DNA of 64,000 nt, taken from Allacma fusca (taxonomy: Eukaryota; Arthropoda; Collembola; Symphypleona; Sminthuridae). How positions within the stretch are numbered: the first letter of the stretch is position 1; every line of letters begins with the position of its first letter. Positions 1-11,204 of the stretch are shown piece after piece. Position numbers and translations under genes: made by a program. A model generated the notes under the pieces. That model was given only the letters and a program-made list of their open reading frames with translations. It made no database searches and was not told the DNA's origin. The stretch spans positions 19,455,067 to 19,519,066 of the forward strand of contig OX359245.1 in assembly GCA_947179485.1 (NCBI GenBank). Direction: 5' to 3'.

Positions 1-328
1 CTGACAAAAAAACATGAAGGGAATCTCGCAATACCGTGTGTAAAATGTGTGGTCTTATTTTTATTTTCAGCCCTTTTGTGTTCGGCGTGTATCCATGTTA
101 ATAATGAAATACTCCATGAAAATACACGACGGGTTTACAAATAATGCGGTTGAGTAACAAAAATATATTGCATCAATTACAGACTAATTAATGATTAATT
201 TACAGTAATACTTATAAATAAACGTGCAAATCTACCTACTGACTGAGTAACGTGTATACGTGTGTGGGTAGTTATTTTAGGGGTGATCCCATTCTAAGAC
301 TATGTGATAATACTTTGATTTCTACTGA
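1..328 (-). other. 3' flank / 3' UTR of the zinc-finger gene
   Basis: A+T-rich DNA just downstream of the zinc-finger stop codon. Read on the minus strand, an AATAAA polyadenylation signal lies at 60-65, about 265 bases past the stop, so the transcript probably ends near the window edge. I see no other gene here. Confidence 0.5.
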
Positions 329-3300
329 TTAGTTGTAGGCCCATTTAGAGTAAAATACAGTCGGGACTGCTGTAGACGGCGCATTGATACAGACGGATGA
401 TACCGCGGGTACCACTTCTTCAGGATTGGAGAAGGCTTTGACTGGAAAGGTTTTCGGACAGAAAGAATCTGAATTTAAATCTGTCTCTGCTTCGAATTTT
501 AAAGTCATGCTACACCGATGTTTTTTCAATGCATTAGCAGACGCACATGGTACACCGCATTTGTTGCAGCTATGGATCATATGTGTTCTCATATGAACAT
601 TCATATTCCCTTTGGTTATGCATTTCTTTCCACATACTTCACAGGTGAATTTGTAATTTCCAGTGTGGGTTGCGATATGATATGCTAAGTCTCCTCTGGA
701 CTTAAATCGCTTGTCACAATAAGTACATCCGAAAGGTGTTTCCCCAGTATGAGCATATCGCCGATGCATATCCAAACTTGCTTTCCCAGAAAATACTTTG
801 TCACAATCTTGACACTGATATTTCTTCCTGTGAGAAACTTTAACATGATACAGAAGATCATATCTAGTGTGAAAAAATTGATCGCAATTTGGTTTCTTGC
901 ACTTGACGGTCTTTTTATCATCATGGTAATGTTGATGCTGCGTGAGGCATGCAGCATTGGAGAATCCTTCGGAGCAGACCTCACAAATGAAAGTTTTAGC
1001 TTTTCCGTTCTTATCATTTTCACGAAAGCCATTCGGTCCAAAATGGGATGTTAACATATGATGCTGTGCTAGTGAAGGTTGACTGCAGCGGTAATCGCAG
1101 AATTTACAAGGAAAGGGCTTGGTTGGCAAGTGAATGTAACTATGAAATTTAAGATCATTTTTGGTTTTGCACATTTTGCCACAAACATCACACTGAAAGG
1201 TTTCTGTACTGTGTCGTTCCATATGTGCACGCAGATTGTACTGGGATGCATAAGATTTGCCACAAATTTCGCAGATACAGGGGCCCAGTTCCTTTGGAGG
1301 ATGTTGGCTTAAGTGTATCTCCAGAAGATCCTTTGAGGGCAGCTCCTTCCCACACCTTGTACATATATATCCAGCAAATTCAGTGTGTGTCGGTAAATGA
1401 ATGTTGAGGGTCCTCTGATGAGAGTATCTCCTGCCACAATGTGGACATACGAAGGGCTTCCCATTACCTGGTCCTGATTTTTTGCAATTTCTAAAGCTAG
1501 ACGATTCCGATGGAAGGGTTGAGGCCTGTGTTAGACGTAAGTGAGTTTTTTCATGTCTCGTCAATTCACACTGTTGCATAAAGGATTTGCCACACTTGGA
1601 GCATTTGAATGGTCTTTCTGTCAAATGTACTCTCATGTGAGCCGTGACGTGACTACTGCAGTTGAACTTTCGTTCACAAACATTGCAAGCATATTTGCCT
1701 TTCCTCTTGTGATACCTTAAATGACTCTGAAGTTCCAATGCAGTCAAATAAGATCGGCTGCATTGTTTACACCAGAACTTATTCTTTTCTGAGGCTTTAG
1801 GATCATGGAATGTTTTAAGATGGCGTAATGCGGACGACTGAGCACTAAAAGTCTTGAGACATTTGGGACATTTGAAATTCCTCTCTTTTGTGTGTGTCAC
1901 CATGTGCATAGCAAGATCACATTTCCCCCGCAACAGTTTTTTGCAAACGGGGCAAGCAACACACCTCCGTCTTGGCTTCGGCTTATTCCTTAATGCTGAT
2001 TGTTTGGTGAATGTATCTTTACGCATATTCGGTACAGAAATGCCGTCCCCACTTTGCCCTTGACACTCGCCAGGCTCTATTTTAATTTGAACTTCATGGT
2101 CTGGTAGGTGTGCTGGCGGGTGGATGACTAGATTGGCGGGTAATGAGGAACTGACACTAAGCTGCTTTGGACTGATCCCTCCTTTGTACGTTTTTCCATT
2201 ATAAATCTGCGTATCGTTTTCTACAAATAAATTCTCGTTGATATTTTCAGCATAACTATTGATTGGATACCGACGAGAGATATTTTTAACTTGAAAGGCT
2301 GGACTATTTTTCTTTTTATGACCATTCGATGCATGTCTTTGGTAGTCCGTAGGGTTATCGAAGTATTTGTTACAAGTGGAGCATCGGAATTTTACATTAA
2401 TCTGCAAGGTGTGATATGTAGAATGTATACTTGCCAGCTCATGAGTTTTGAAAATTAAGTCACAATTTGGGCATGGAAATTGGTAAACTTGTTGTTGTAG
2501 TACAGAATCTGTCTTTTCTGCCTCTGCTAATCCATATTCACTGTCATGATTCCCTAAGACAGCTTTTTTGGTACAACAAGGAATAACTTCTGCAACGCCT
2601 ACATCCTCAATAACTGAAGCTGGAGCTATTTCTGACGGACTCGATGAAGGAGAAGGAATACCTTGGAGTTCAGTCGACAAGTAGGGATAATCATTGAACC
2701 AGTCTTCACATTCATTATCAACTAAAGGATCTGCTGCATGTTCACGATTACCGTCATCAGTCAAACCAGGAGGGTCATCAGACTTATATGCTCGATCCAA
2801 TTCCCCTGAATCCAAAAGTGATCCAATATCCTCTCCCTTCTCCTTTTCCTCTCCAGAAAACTTATTCCTTCTACTCGTTCCGGGCAAGGTCCTCAATCCA
2901 TGCTCTTGTAAATGTTTCACAAGCTCTCTATTACGTTTGAATATCATCCCACACAAATTGCAATTGATTCGAATTTTAGCTCTGTGAGCCTTCTTCAAAT
3001 GCTTATTCATTTTGACGATCCCAATCATTACTTCCGAACAGAATTGACACTGGAGTTTTAGCCTCATAACATCTTCCATTGCTGAAACAACAACAAAATT
3101 ACTGTCATCAGTTTCTACAATTATCTAAAACTCTTCTTCGTACCTTCAGTCCAAAAAAATAAAATTCTTTTCAAAAGTACAAAAACATCGGTACCCACCA
3201 GACTTCAAATTCAGACCAGATTCCTCCTCACTAGCTCCGTCCAATATTTCCACGACCCCAAGATGATCCTCAGACGAGGCGGCTGTCCGACCGTCACGGT

Positions 3301-3337
3301 CAAATGACAGAGGATTGAGGGAATCCATGCCCTTCAT
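329..3337 (-). CDS. C2H2 zinc-finger protein with about 20 fingers
   Basis: Two coding exons give about 963 residues. Exon 1 is 3337-3199, starting at ATG 3337 and ending at a GTGGGT donor. Exon 2 is 3081-329, after a TTTCAG acceptor. An in-frame ATG at 3079 would give a 916-residue form, but the acceptor directly before it and matching phase favour the upstream start. The first 46 residues are acidic and serine-rich. Fingers follow in groups: two near the start (motifs CQFCSEV and CNLCGMIF), two after a long acidic, proline/serine-rich linker (CPNCDLIF, CSTCNKYF), then about sixteen in the C-terminal two thirds from CPVCKKLL to a degenerate last finger, CNKCGVPC. Linkers are mostly irregular, with one TGE-type linker. 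Such proteins are nuclear DNA-binding regulators; no specific ortholog is recognised and no KRAB, BTB or ZAD domain is seen. Confidence 0.9.
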
Positions 3338-4345
3338 TTGACACCTACACAATTGACAATAATAAAACATGAAAACAACTTTTAACTTTATTTAAAAATA
3401 TTTATTAACAATAGTAAGTAATTACTAAAACAATTTCCAGTGCCGAAATCCCACACTTGTAACAATTGCGACTTCCACAAATTAAACTAATGTATTATAT
3501 AGCGAATTATATCCATTCCAAACCCTTTTGAAAATAAATCCCATCAAGTCATACAATAATACACTATTAAAAAAACATTACAAGTAAACTTACAAAACAA
3601 TTGATGAAAAAAATTAAAATACTTACTAATCTTTTAAGGCCATGATTTCTTCATCCAAAATAATGTCGGATTATTTCAGGTGTTTGTACTTCAAAATTAT
3701 AAGCATTTGATTGTAACGAAGCTAAACGGTGCATATCAAAAAATAAAATTATTTCAATGAATCCGAGCGGACCAAGTGTGAAGATTTAGCGCAATTCACT
3801 TTCACACATTATGTACTTAAATTGTAATGTCAAATGCAAGTATAGCAGTGCGTGTAGAGTAGAACCTTTCGCTTGATTTTAGGTTTTAGAATTGAAGTTG
3901 AAACGAAGCACTCCTTCCACACACAACCACATAGTCACAGTCACATTTCTCAGATCTCCCTTTCCCTGCAAAATTCAATTTCATTCTGCGGTTCACAGTT
4001 ACTCTACACGCTCCGCTCCGTCCACTGAAGAACACCCCACCTTTTTTTCCAGTTTCCAGCAGATCGGATCTCAAATAAATTCTTCATCATCATCAAAAGA
4101 AACTGTAAATAAAATTTATTTATTTATTTTTTAAACCTGATAATATTAGAATTTTAATGGGTTACACACATGTGGATTAACATAACTATGAAGTGGGTAT
4201 GAATGGATAAGTTGGGGATTAAATTGTGTGAAAGTACGCAAGTGTGCAGAAATATGTTGGTGTTGGGGGAAGTTTTAAGGATTTAATTAAATGTTGATTG
4301 GTTGGATTATCTGGAATTGACAGTATATCCAAGTAAAGAGGAATC
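3338..4345. promoter_or_regulatory. Shared divergent promoter, zinc-finger gene and fumarase
   Basis: The zinc-finger gene and fumarase start head-to-head with about 1 kb between their start codons. On the minus side an AG acceptor (TTGTGTAG) lies just before the coding exon. An upstream non-coding exon ends at 3627 with a strong GTAAGT donor at 3626-3621. That exon carries a tiny upstream ORF, ATG GCC TTA AAA GAT, which after splicing hits a stop across the junction. No clear TATA box is visible for either gene. Which bases belong to which transcript is inference. Confidence 0.5.
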
Positions 4346-7300
4346 ATGAGGGGCTTGGTACTTTTGGGGGACAATGCCATTGGGCACCTTGGCCTTGGAA
4401 GATCCAGCATCTACCGAAGTTGCTCTTCTGCTGCGAGTTACAAAATCAAAGATTCAAATTCTGCCGTCTCTTGTGCAACTCCCAGACGACTCTTCTCTTT
4501 GTCAAAACAACCAACAATGGTGAGTAAAATTATTGAGATTTTCTGTATTTATTGACTATTATTTTATTGGAGTTTTTGGGAATATATTTTACCGTGGTCT
4601 GGAGAGTATTTTTGAGGGATTAGGGATTCGTTCTGGTTTGGTGCTGGCTGGTCTTATATTGTAATAAGGAGTTAAAGCGGCGGCAGTATGGAGAAGACCG
4701 TGTCTGATGGTTGCTTTAAGGGGTGGTTTTGCATGGGTTGTAGGAAGAGGAAAGTGAGCAGGAACATTTTTCGGGAGTATGTTGAAAGCTGGGGTGGGAA
4801 TTGTAACTTTAGTATGACGGAGACTGTGCTGACGATGAGACTGACTCAGAAGGTTGTACATACATCGAGGCTTGAAAGCTTTTTGATCGTTTTATGAAGC
4901 TAGGGATAAGATTTTTGAATCGGTAATGTACTGGACAGGTTTGTTTTATCTAGGTGATTACTTTTTCCTTTTCAGGGCGAATACCGGTTGGAAAGGGATA
5001 CTTTTGGGGAGCTGAAGGTGCCGGTGGAGAAGTTGTATGGAGCTCAAACACTGCGTTCGGTTATGAACTTTCCCATTGGAGGACCATCAGAGAGAATGCC
5101 GGTAAAACAAGCGCTGTAAAGAATTGTTGAGTACCCTATCATTAGTTTTAGAAAGCTTGTCGGGAATATGCTAAATGTATTTTTTGGGATTTTAGCTCCC
5201 TGTTATTAAAGCAATGGGCATTCTGAAGAAAGCTGCTGCTATTGTGAACAAGGATTTTGGATTGGATCCAAAAATCGTGGATGCTATTTGCAAAGCTGCT
5301 GATGAAGTGAGTCGGACAATTAGGACCGTGTATTGTTTAAATAAGTTTTTCGTGATGTTTTTTGATTAGTTAATTTTTGGATTGTGATTGAGACATAAAC
5401 ACAAAATTATATTGGCAGGTAATTAGTGGGGAGTTGTACGACGATCACTTCCCTCTCGTAATCTGGCAAACTGGCTCCGGAACACAGACGAACATGAATA
5501 CCAATGAAGTCATTTCAAATAGAGCAATCCAGATTTTGGGAGGAGAACTTGGATCCAAAACTCCAGTTCATCCTAACGACCACGTAAATAAGAGTCAGAG
5601 TTCAAATGATACTTTTCCAACTGCAATGCACATCGCTGTAGGCATTGAGCTAAACCAAACTCTACTACCAGCTTTGACCATGTTACGAGATGCTTTAAAC
5701 AAGAAATCAAATGAATTTAAGAACATCATAAAAATTGGCAGAACTCACACTCAAGACGCAACTCCTTTAACGTTGGGTCAAGAGTTTAGCGGATATGTTC
5801 AACAAATTGAGTTTGGGATTGAGCGAGTACAAGCAACTCTACCTCGGTTGTATATGTTAGCCGCTGGTGGAACCGCTGTTGGAACTGGACTTAACACCCG
5901 GATAGGTTTTGATGTTAAGGTTGCTGAAACTGTGGCAAAATTAACAGGTATTATGAATCACGATGTGTGATTTTAATTTATGCATTAAGCATTCTTATGA
6001 AGTTCGTATTCATTGTAAAATTTTAATATGTATTTTCGTGGCAGGATTACCCTTTGTGACAGCACCTAACAAATTTGAAGCTTTGGCTGCTCACGATGCT
6101 CTAGTTGAAGTATCGGGAGCACTGAATGTTCTTGCATGCTCGTTGATGAAGGTAACTTGTATTTTTATTTGTAAAAGAACCAAAGCAAACGTTGTCGTTA
6201 CCATACACTACAAAATTAATTAGCTATCAGTTACTGAAAATTTTAAATATAAAAACTATCTAGATTACAATGTGTGTTGTATTAGATTGCTAACGACATC
6301 CGTTTCCTCGCCTCAGGACCTCGATGTGGTTTAGGAGAACTCTCTTTACCAGAAAACGAACCGGGTAGCTCAATCATGCCTGGTAAGGTCAATCCGACGC
6401 AATGTGAAGCTATTACAATGTGCGCCGCTCAAGTCTTGGGTAACAACGTAGCTGCCAGTGTAGGGGGTAGTAATGGTCATTTCGAGTTAAACGTTTTCAA
6501 GCCTATGATTGTCGCTAATGTTTTAAGGTATGTCGACAATTAGTTTCATTCGCAATATATTACCGATAATTATCATTATAATACCAGGCAATTTTAACGC
6601 ATCAATAAAAATGCAATTGATATATTACAGATCTATCCGCCTTTTGGGCGATAGTTCCAAGGCATTCACAACCAACTGTGTCAACGGAATTGTTGCTAAT
6701 ACGGATAGAATCGAGAAATTATTGCATGAGTCTCTAATGTTAGTGACGGCACTCAACCCTCACATTGGTTACGATAAGGTACTTCTAAAATATATTTTTG
6801 AGTTATTATAGATTATCCTTGATTCACGTGAAAGCAAAACAAAATATCGTTCCTCGTAAAAGTTGGAACTGCAGGGAAGTGCTGTGGAGGTTGTTTCAGG
6901 GTATACCGAGTGCTACTCCCAAAAACGGGTTTATATATTTCGGAGGAGTATGACTTCTCAACCGTGTGTACGCTCAGTTTTTACATAGCTCATAGGTCGG
7001 CTCAAGTGGAAGCTTAAGTAATATTGACGACAAATATGTTTTAAAATTCCAAAATTAATGCTATCCAACTGCAATTTAAGTCCGTTTTATTGATGAACTT
7101 TTCTATTACTTTCACTATCAATACCAAAACATAAGTTTGTAGATCATCATTCAAATTTACTGCAGAATCTTTGTGAAAATAGAGTACTAATGTGTGCAAT
7201 TTTTGGAAATAATCCCGTAAATTAATTTAGGTATTGAATTAAATGAAACTGACTCATATTTTATTTTATTCCAGGCCGCTAAGATTGCTAAAACCGCACA

Positions 7301-7406
7301 TAAAGAAGGGTCGACGTTGAAGGCAACTGCTTTAAAACTCGGCTATGTAACAGAAGAGCAATTCGAGAAGTGGGTCAAGCCAGAGGATATGTTGGGTCCG
7401 AAGTAA
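4346..7406 (+). CDS. FH: Fumarate hydratase, mitochondrial (class II)
   Basis: Eight exons in phase: 4346-4519, 4976-5101, 5196-5306, 5419-5947, 6045-6151, 6286-6527, 6631-6778 and 7275-7406, giving 522 residues. The enzyme interconverts fumarate and malate in the TCA cycle and works as a homotetramer. Exon 1 encodes about 58 residues rich in Arg, Ser and Leu with few acids, a typical mitochondrial presequence. The mature enzyme begins at [16 protein letters not shown]. Active-site blocks are intact: [10 protein letters not shown] (about 155-164), [15 protein letters not shown] (188-202) and the family signature [11 protein letters not shown] (376-386). Length matches animal fumarases. The last codon of exon 1 is itself ATG, directly before the conserved domain, so a cytosolic form could start there. 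It lies 629 bp upstream of RFC4 on the same strand. Confidence 0.96.
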
Positions 7407-7555
7407 ATCCTCTCGAAATAATTAGATATTTTGGAGTTTTGCTTTCAAGCAAAATAATTAGATATGACAAAAGATACAAATTGAAAACTGTTTGCAACAT
7501 CACTTGTAGTTTGACTGTAATTTCCATTTTATTGTTGGTAATTGGCTAGTCCTCA

Positions 7556-7561
7556 AATAAA
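7556..7561 (+). terminator. Polyadenylation signal of fumarase
   Basis: A perfect AATAAA lies 150 bases past the fumarase stop codon. A second AATAAA-type sequence occurs near 7615. Either would close the transcript well before the next gene. Confidence 0.6.
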
Positions 7562-8035
7562 AGTACCTTGCCTTTCATGAATTCATTTTTTACAAAAGCG
7601 TGTTTTGTCTTTAAGAATAAAGGTAATGATGCAGTGAAGCCAATTGTAATTTGCAATTGTGCTACAAGAAACACTTTCCTGCCTTTCACCAACATCATTC
7701 TTAAAGAAATGGACTAAATGCAGCCATACATCAATGGCGCCAAAATTACATAGGCGGCTTTTTCCATTCCTTTATTTCTTCTTCGCCTGTTATTCACTTT
7801 CGCTCCGGTTTGGTTATTCCTGTTCCTCCGTGTTGCATTTAGTAATTATTTGGGTTTTGGGATAATCCGTGCTTGAGCGTGACATTAATTCTTCCCCTGT
7901 GGATATCCTCAAATACTATTAATTCCAGGATTTCTTATTTACCTCAGTTGCAGGCTTAATATCTTGTGCTTTCATTGCTTGAAAAGGTTAGTTATTCACC
8001 TGCTGACCTGACATTCAAGAAATTCTGCAGACATC
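7562..8035 (+). promoter_or_regulatory. Intergenic spacer with the RFC4 promoter and 5' UTR
   Basis: A short spacer between the fumarase poly(A) signal and the RFC4 start codon. It is A/T-rich with a pyrimidine-rich middle and no convincing open frame. The RFC4 promoter must lie here, but I see no recognisable core element. Confidence 0.4.
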
Positions 8036-9790
8036 ATGGAAGCGTTCCTGAGAACAGGAAAGCTTGGCAAAACTACTCCGAAAGTTTTGGACGGTAAAGC
8101 AGAAACGTCAAAGAAGCCGAAATATCCGGTTCCTTGGGTGGAAAAATAGTGAGGGTTTTAAATTAAATTCTGAACATTTTTATAAATGATTTGTAGCATT
8201 AAAAAATTAGTAATAAAGTTAGTATGTTATAAGCAAACCTTGTACATATTTTGTTTTGTATGTAGTTCTGATTTTGAATCACTATAATGTTTACAGTCGA
8301 CCAAAAAACATCACAGATGTTGTCCAACAAGAAGAGGTTGTAGCGGTATTGCAGAAGACTTTGGAAGTAAGGAACTTAAGTTTTTATTTTAAAATAAACT
8401 GAAATAGTAGATTTTTTATTGGACACTCTTTCATCTTTAACTTTGATTTTGATTATGTTCAAAGGGTGCAGACTTGCCCAACATGCTTTTTTACGGTCCA
8501 CCTGGAACAGGTAAAACAAGCACGATCCTGGCTGCTGCTCGACAACTGTTTGGTGATACTTATAAAAGCAGGTAATTTTGAATGTCAGTATAGAGTAGGA
8601 TGTAGGGTTTCTTTCTGAATGAGGATTTTATTTGATCAGAATGAATTTTTATGATTCTATAGAATATTGGAGCTGAATGCATCGGACGAGCGAGGGATCA
8701 GTGTGGTACGGGAAAAAATAAAGAAGTTTTCACAAGTGGCTGTCAGTGACACGACTCCAGAGTAATTAATATTCTTTCTTACAATTTTTTTCTAATCTGA
8801 TGTGTTTATGTAAAATGTCAGCTGAATTTTTCTCAATTTAGTGGCCGAAGATGTCCGCCTTTTAAATTAATTATTCTGGATGAAGCTGACGCAATGACCA
8901 ATGCTGCACAGTCTGCTTTGAGGAGGACGATGGAGAAAGAAACTAAATCTACGAGATTTTGTTTACTTTGTAATTATTTGTCTCGAATTATTCCACCCAT
9001 TACTTCGCGTTGTTCCAAATTCCGGTTTAAGCCTTTAAGTGAGTTACTGTGAATTAATGTTTAAAAAGTTTTATGCTTCCGGGAATTCAGCAGGTACTTG
9101 AACGGTAACTCATTTGTACTGAATTTAGATGATGAAATGATAAGAAATCGGTTACTTTTGATTGTGGCTGAGGAAAAGGTTAAATTTCATGATGGAGTGA
9201 TCAAAGCTCTAATCAAGACCTCGGACGGGGATTTACGTCGAGCCATCACATGTCTCCAGTCCTGTGTGAGACTCAAAGGAATTGAACATACTTTGACAGC
9301 TGAGGACGTTTCGGACATTTCAGGGGTAGGTTTGTGCTGACGGCACTTGAGTGATTTATCATTTATGTATATTTGAATGTAATTTACATAACGTTTTTAT
9401 TAGGTTGTACCGGAAGATTGGGTTACCAAATTGTACGAAGCCTGCCAGACTGGAAATTATGATAAGATTGACACCTACGTTGAAGACGTGAGCCGGAATG
9501 GTTTTCCTGCTGCGAAGATTATAGATCAATTTTTTCAATTTACTTTGGATGCGCAAGATATTGATGATACGAAGAAGGCCAAGATATTCTTGAAAATTTC
9601 GGTAAAAATTATACAAATTATATTGCAGTGTCCATTGGGGTAAAGTTACAAGTATGGTTTGTAATAAATTATAATAAATTCTGAAATATTTCGCACATTT
9701 TAGGAATGTAACTATAGACTACTGGATGGCGCTAGTGAGTATCTTCAGCTCATGGATTTCGGAACAACAGTCATGCGAGCATTGGCCTGA
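8036..9790 (+). CDS. RFC4: Replication factor C subunit 4
   Basis: Eight exons: 8036-8148, 8297-8366, 8465-8571, 8663-8761, 8842-9042, 9091-9325, 9404-9601 and 9704-9790, giving 369 residues (human RFC4 has 363). It is a small subunit of the clamp loader that opens PCNA at primer-template junctions in the nucleus. Diagnostic features are VPWVEKYRP at the N-terminus, Walker A GPPGTGKT (72-79), sensor/RFC box LNASDERG, Walker B LDEAD (142-146) and the SRC arginine-finger motif (185-187). The C-terminal collar ends [23 protein letters not shown] and the MEAFL start point to RFC4 rather than RFC2 or RFC5. The join after exon 5 is the only doubtful one: the phase-correct donor is GTTACT at 9043, and a better-looking GTGAGT four bases earlier breaks the frame. 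Confidence 0.95.
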
Positions 9791-9961
9791 ACAGTGATGA
9801 CGTTCATTGGTACCCAACATTATACAAAGCTTTTATTTCTTTTTTAAGCATATACATTCATGATACATACAAAAAATTGTCGGAAACTTTGTCGTTCTTG
9901 AGAGAACTAACATTTTTGTAATAATAATGTTTGAAATAATTGCACTTTTATGCGTACAATT

Positions 9962-10551
9962 CTAATTTTTGCAATCCTTGGCCTGAAACGGATTGCATAT
10001 AATTGGTGCCTGCGGAGTTCCTGCTCATTAAGAAATTTAAAAAATTATATACGTTACCAGGTTCTGGCAGTTTTTAATTCGTACTAACCAAATCTAAGGT
10101 ACTATAATTTAAAATCATACTAACCCTTCGGACACACATTCCATCTAACATCATAGCACTTTTTATCCGGAGATGGTAAAATTGCATATCGCCACTTTGC
10201 TCTTTCCTTTAGAGGCTCTTGTACTGCTTCCTTTTCGACGAAGAGTTTCTGCTGCTCACAAATAGCTGATGCTAAAGCTCTTGAAAATATCATTTTTGGT
10301 GTCCCCTCTATTTTTTTAGGTTCTGGTGAATATAGTAAAAATTTACTTAAATGTCGCCACAAATGTACACACTATACATAACGGTCAATTCAAAAATATT
10401 TGTTTGCTAATCTAACCCTAAAGGTACCTTGTCCATTAGTACTGTTCAGGACCTGCATCACTGTAAGCGTAAACCCTATCAAGGTAATAGTTGACCAAAT
10501 TTTCGAGCCCATTACTTTAGTTTTACGGTTTAGAAAAACGACTTTGTTCAT
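9962..10551 (-). CDS. Small secreted protein, unknown family
   Basis: Three exons found by splice phase: 10551-10428, 10322-10125 and 10020-9962, giving 126 residues. Exon 1 encodes a hydrophobic leader; from the second ATG (10512) it reads MGSKIWSTITLIGFTLTVMQ, a good signal peptide, ending near NSTNGQ. The mature part is about 85 residues and basic. It holds five cysteines in its second half, in the motifs AICEQ, KKCYD, NVCPKG, IICNP and DCKN near the C-terminus. Donors are GTACCT and GTTAGT; acceptors are TTCACCAG and GAGCAG; all joins keep phase. No family is recognised. It converges tail-to-tail on RFC4, with 171 bp between the stop codons. An odd cysteine count suggests one free thiol or a dimer. 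A mitochondrial inner-membrane role is a weaker alternative reading of the N-terminal hydrophobic segment. Confidence 0.7.
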
Positions 10552-11204
10552 TCTTGGCTTACAAGTCAGGAAGGGTTTTGGTTTCAGTAAAGGCTGATTT
10601 TCATACGTAAGAATGTCACGAATTCGCCCATAAACCAGAGAAACAATTGACTATACGCTAACGCTGTACGATAAACATGATTTAGTAGCTGTTTAGCATC
10701 AACACTGTCCTAAACAATGCTCTAATATTACTGGAAATGCGTTTAAAATATTCGATTTGACATTCTGCTGCTATAATTTTTTATTATTTCCTGACAGACA
10801 TGACTTTGTATATTCATTATGATTGTACACAAATGTACTTAAACTTATGTGTAAGTATGCCTCTTTGTATTTTAAACTAATATGTAATAAGTTAAAGTTG
10901 GTTACAAGTAATGCTGTAACTAACGCTTCAAGTTTTGTGGTTCGAAGAATTTAGTCCCAATATTCTCAATTATTCCAATCCAAAGTATTTACATAGCTGT
11001 GAGTTAAACGTCCAAACCCAGCCACTGTTTCATCACTAGCTCCCACAAGGCTATTCAAAACAGAATTAGTGTAATGAGTAAAGCTTGAATTACAAATATT
11101 TGTATGTTAACTTATTAATAACTGGGCAGTTAATTCTTCATCAATGTCATACTGAGTTAATGAGCAGGTGATAATTCAGTAGGTAGTAAATTAATTTTTA
11201 GTTA
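10552..11204. other. Intergenic spacer
   Basis: About 650 bases of A/T-rich DNA between the 5' end of the small secreted-protein gene and the 3' end of the LRRC59-like gene, both on the minus strand. It should contain the former's promoter and the latter's 3' UTR. I see no gene-like structure in it. Confidence 0.5.

Noticed and set aside
384-2987. Plus-strand open frames across the zinc-finger exon
   Set aside because: They are antisense shadows of a long coding exon with an unmistakable C2H2 pattern.
10400-10597. 65-codon plus-strand open frame
   Set aside because: It is antisense to the signal-peptide exon of the small secreted protein, which joins in phase to two further exons.
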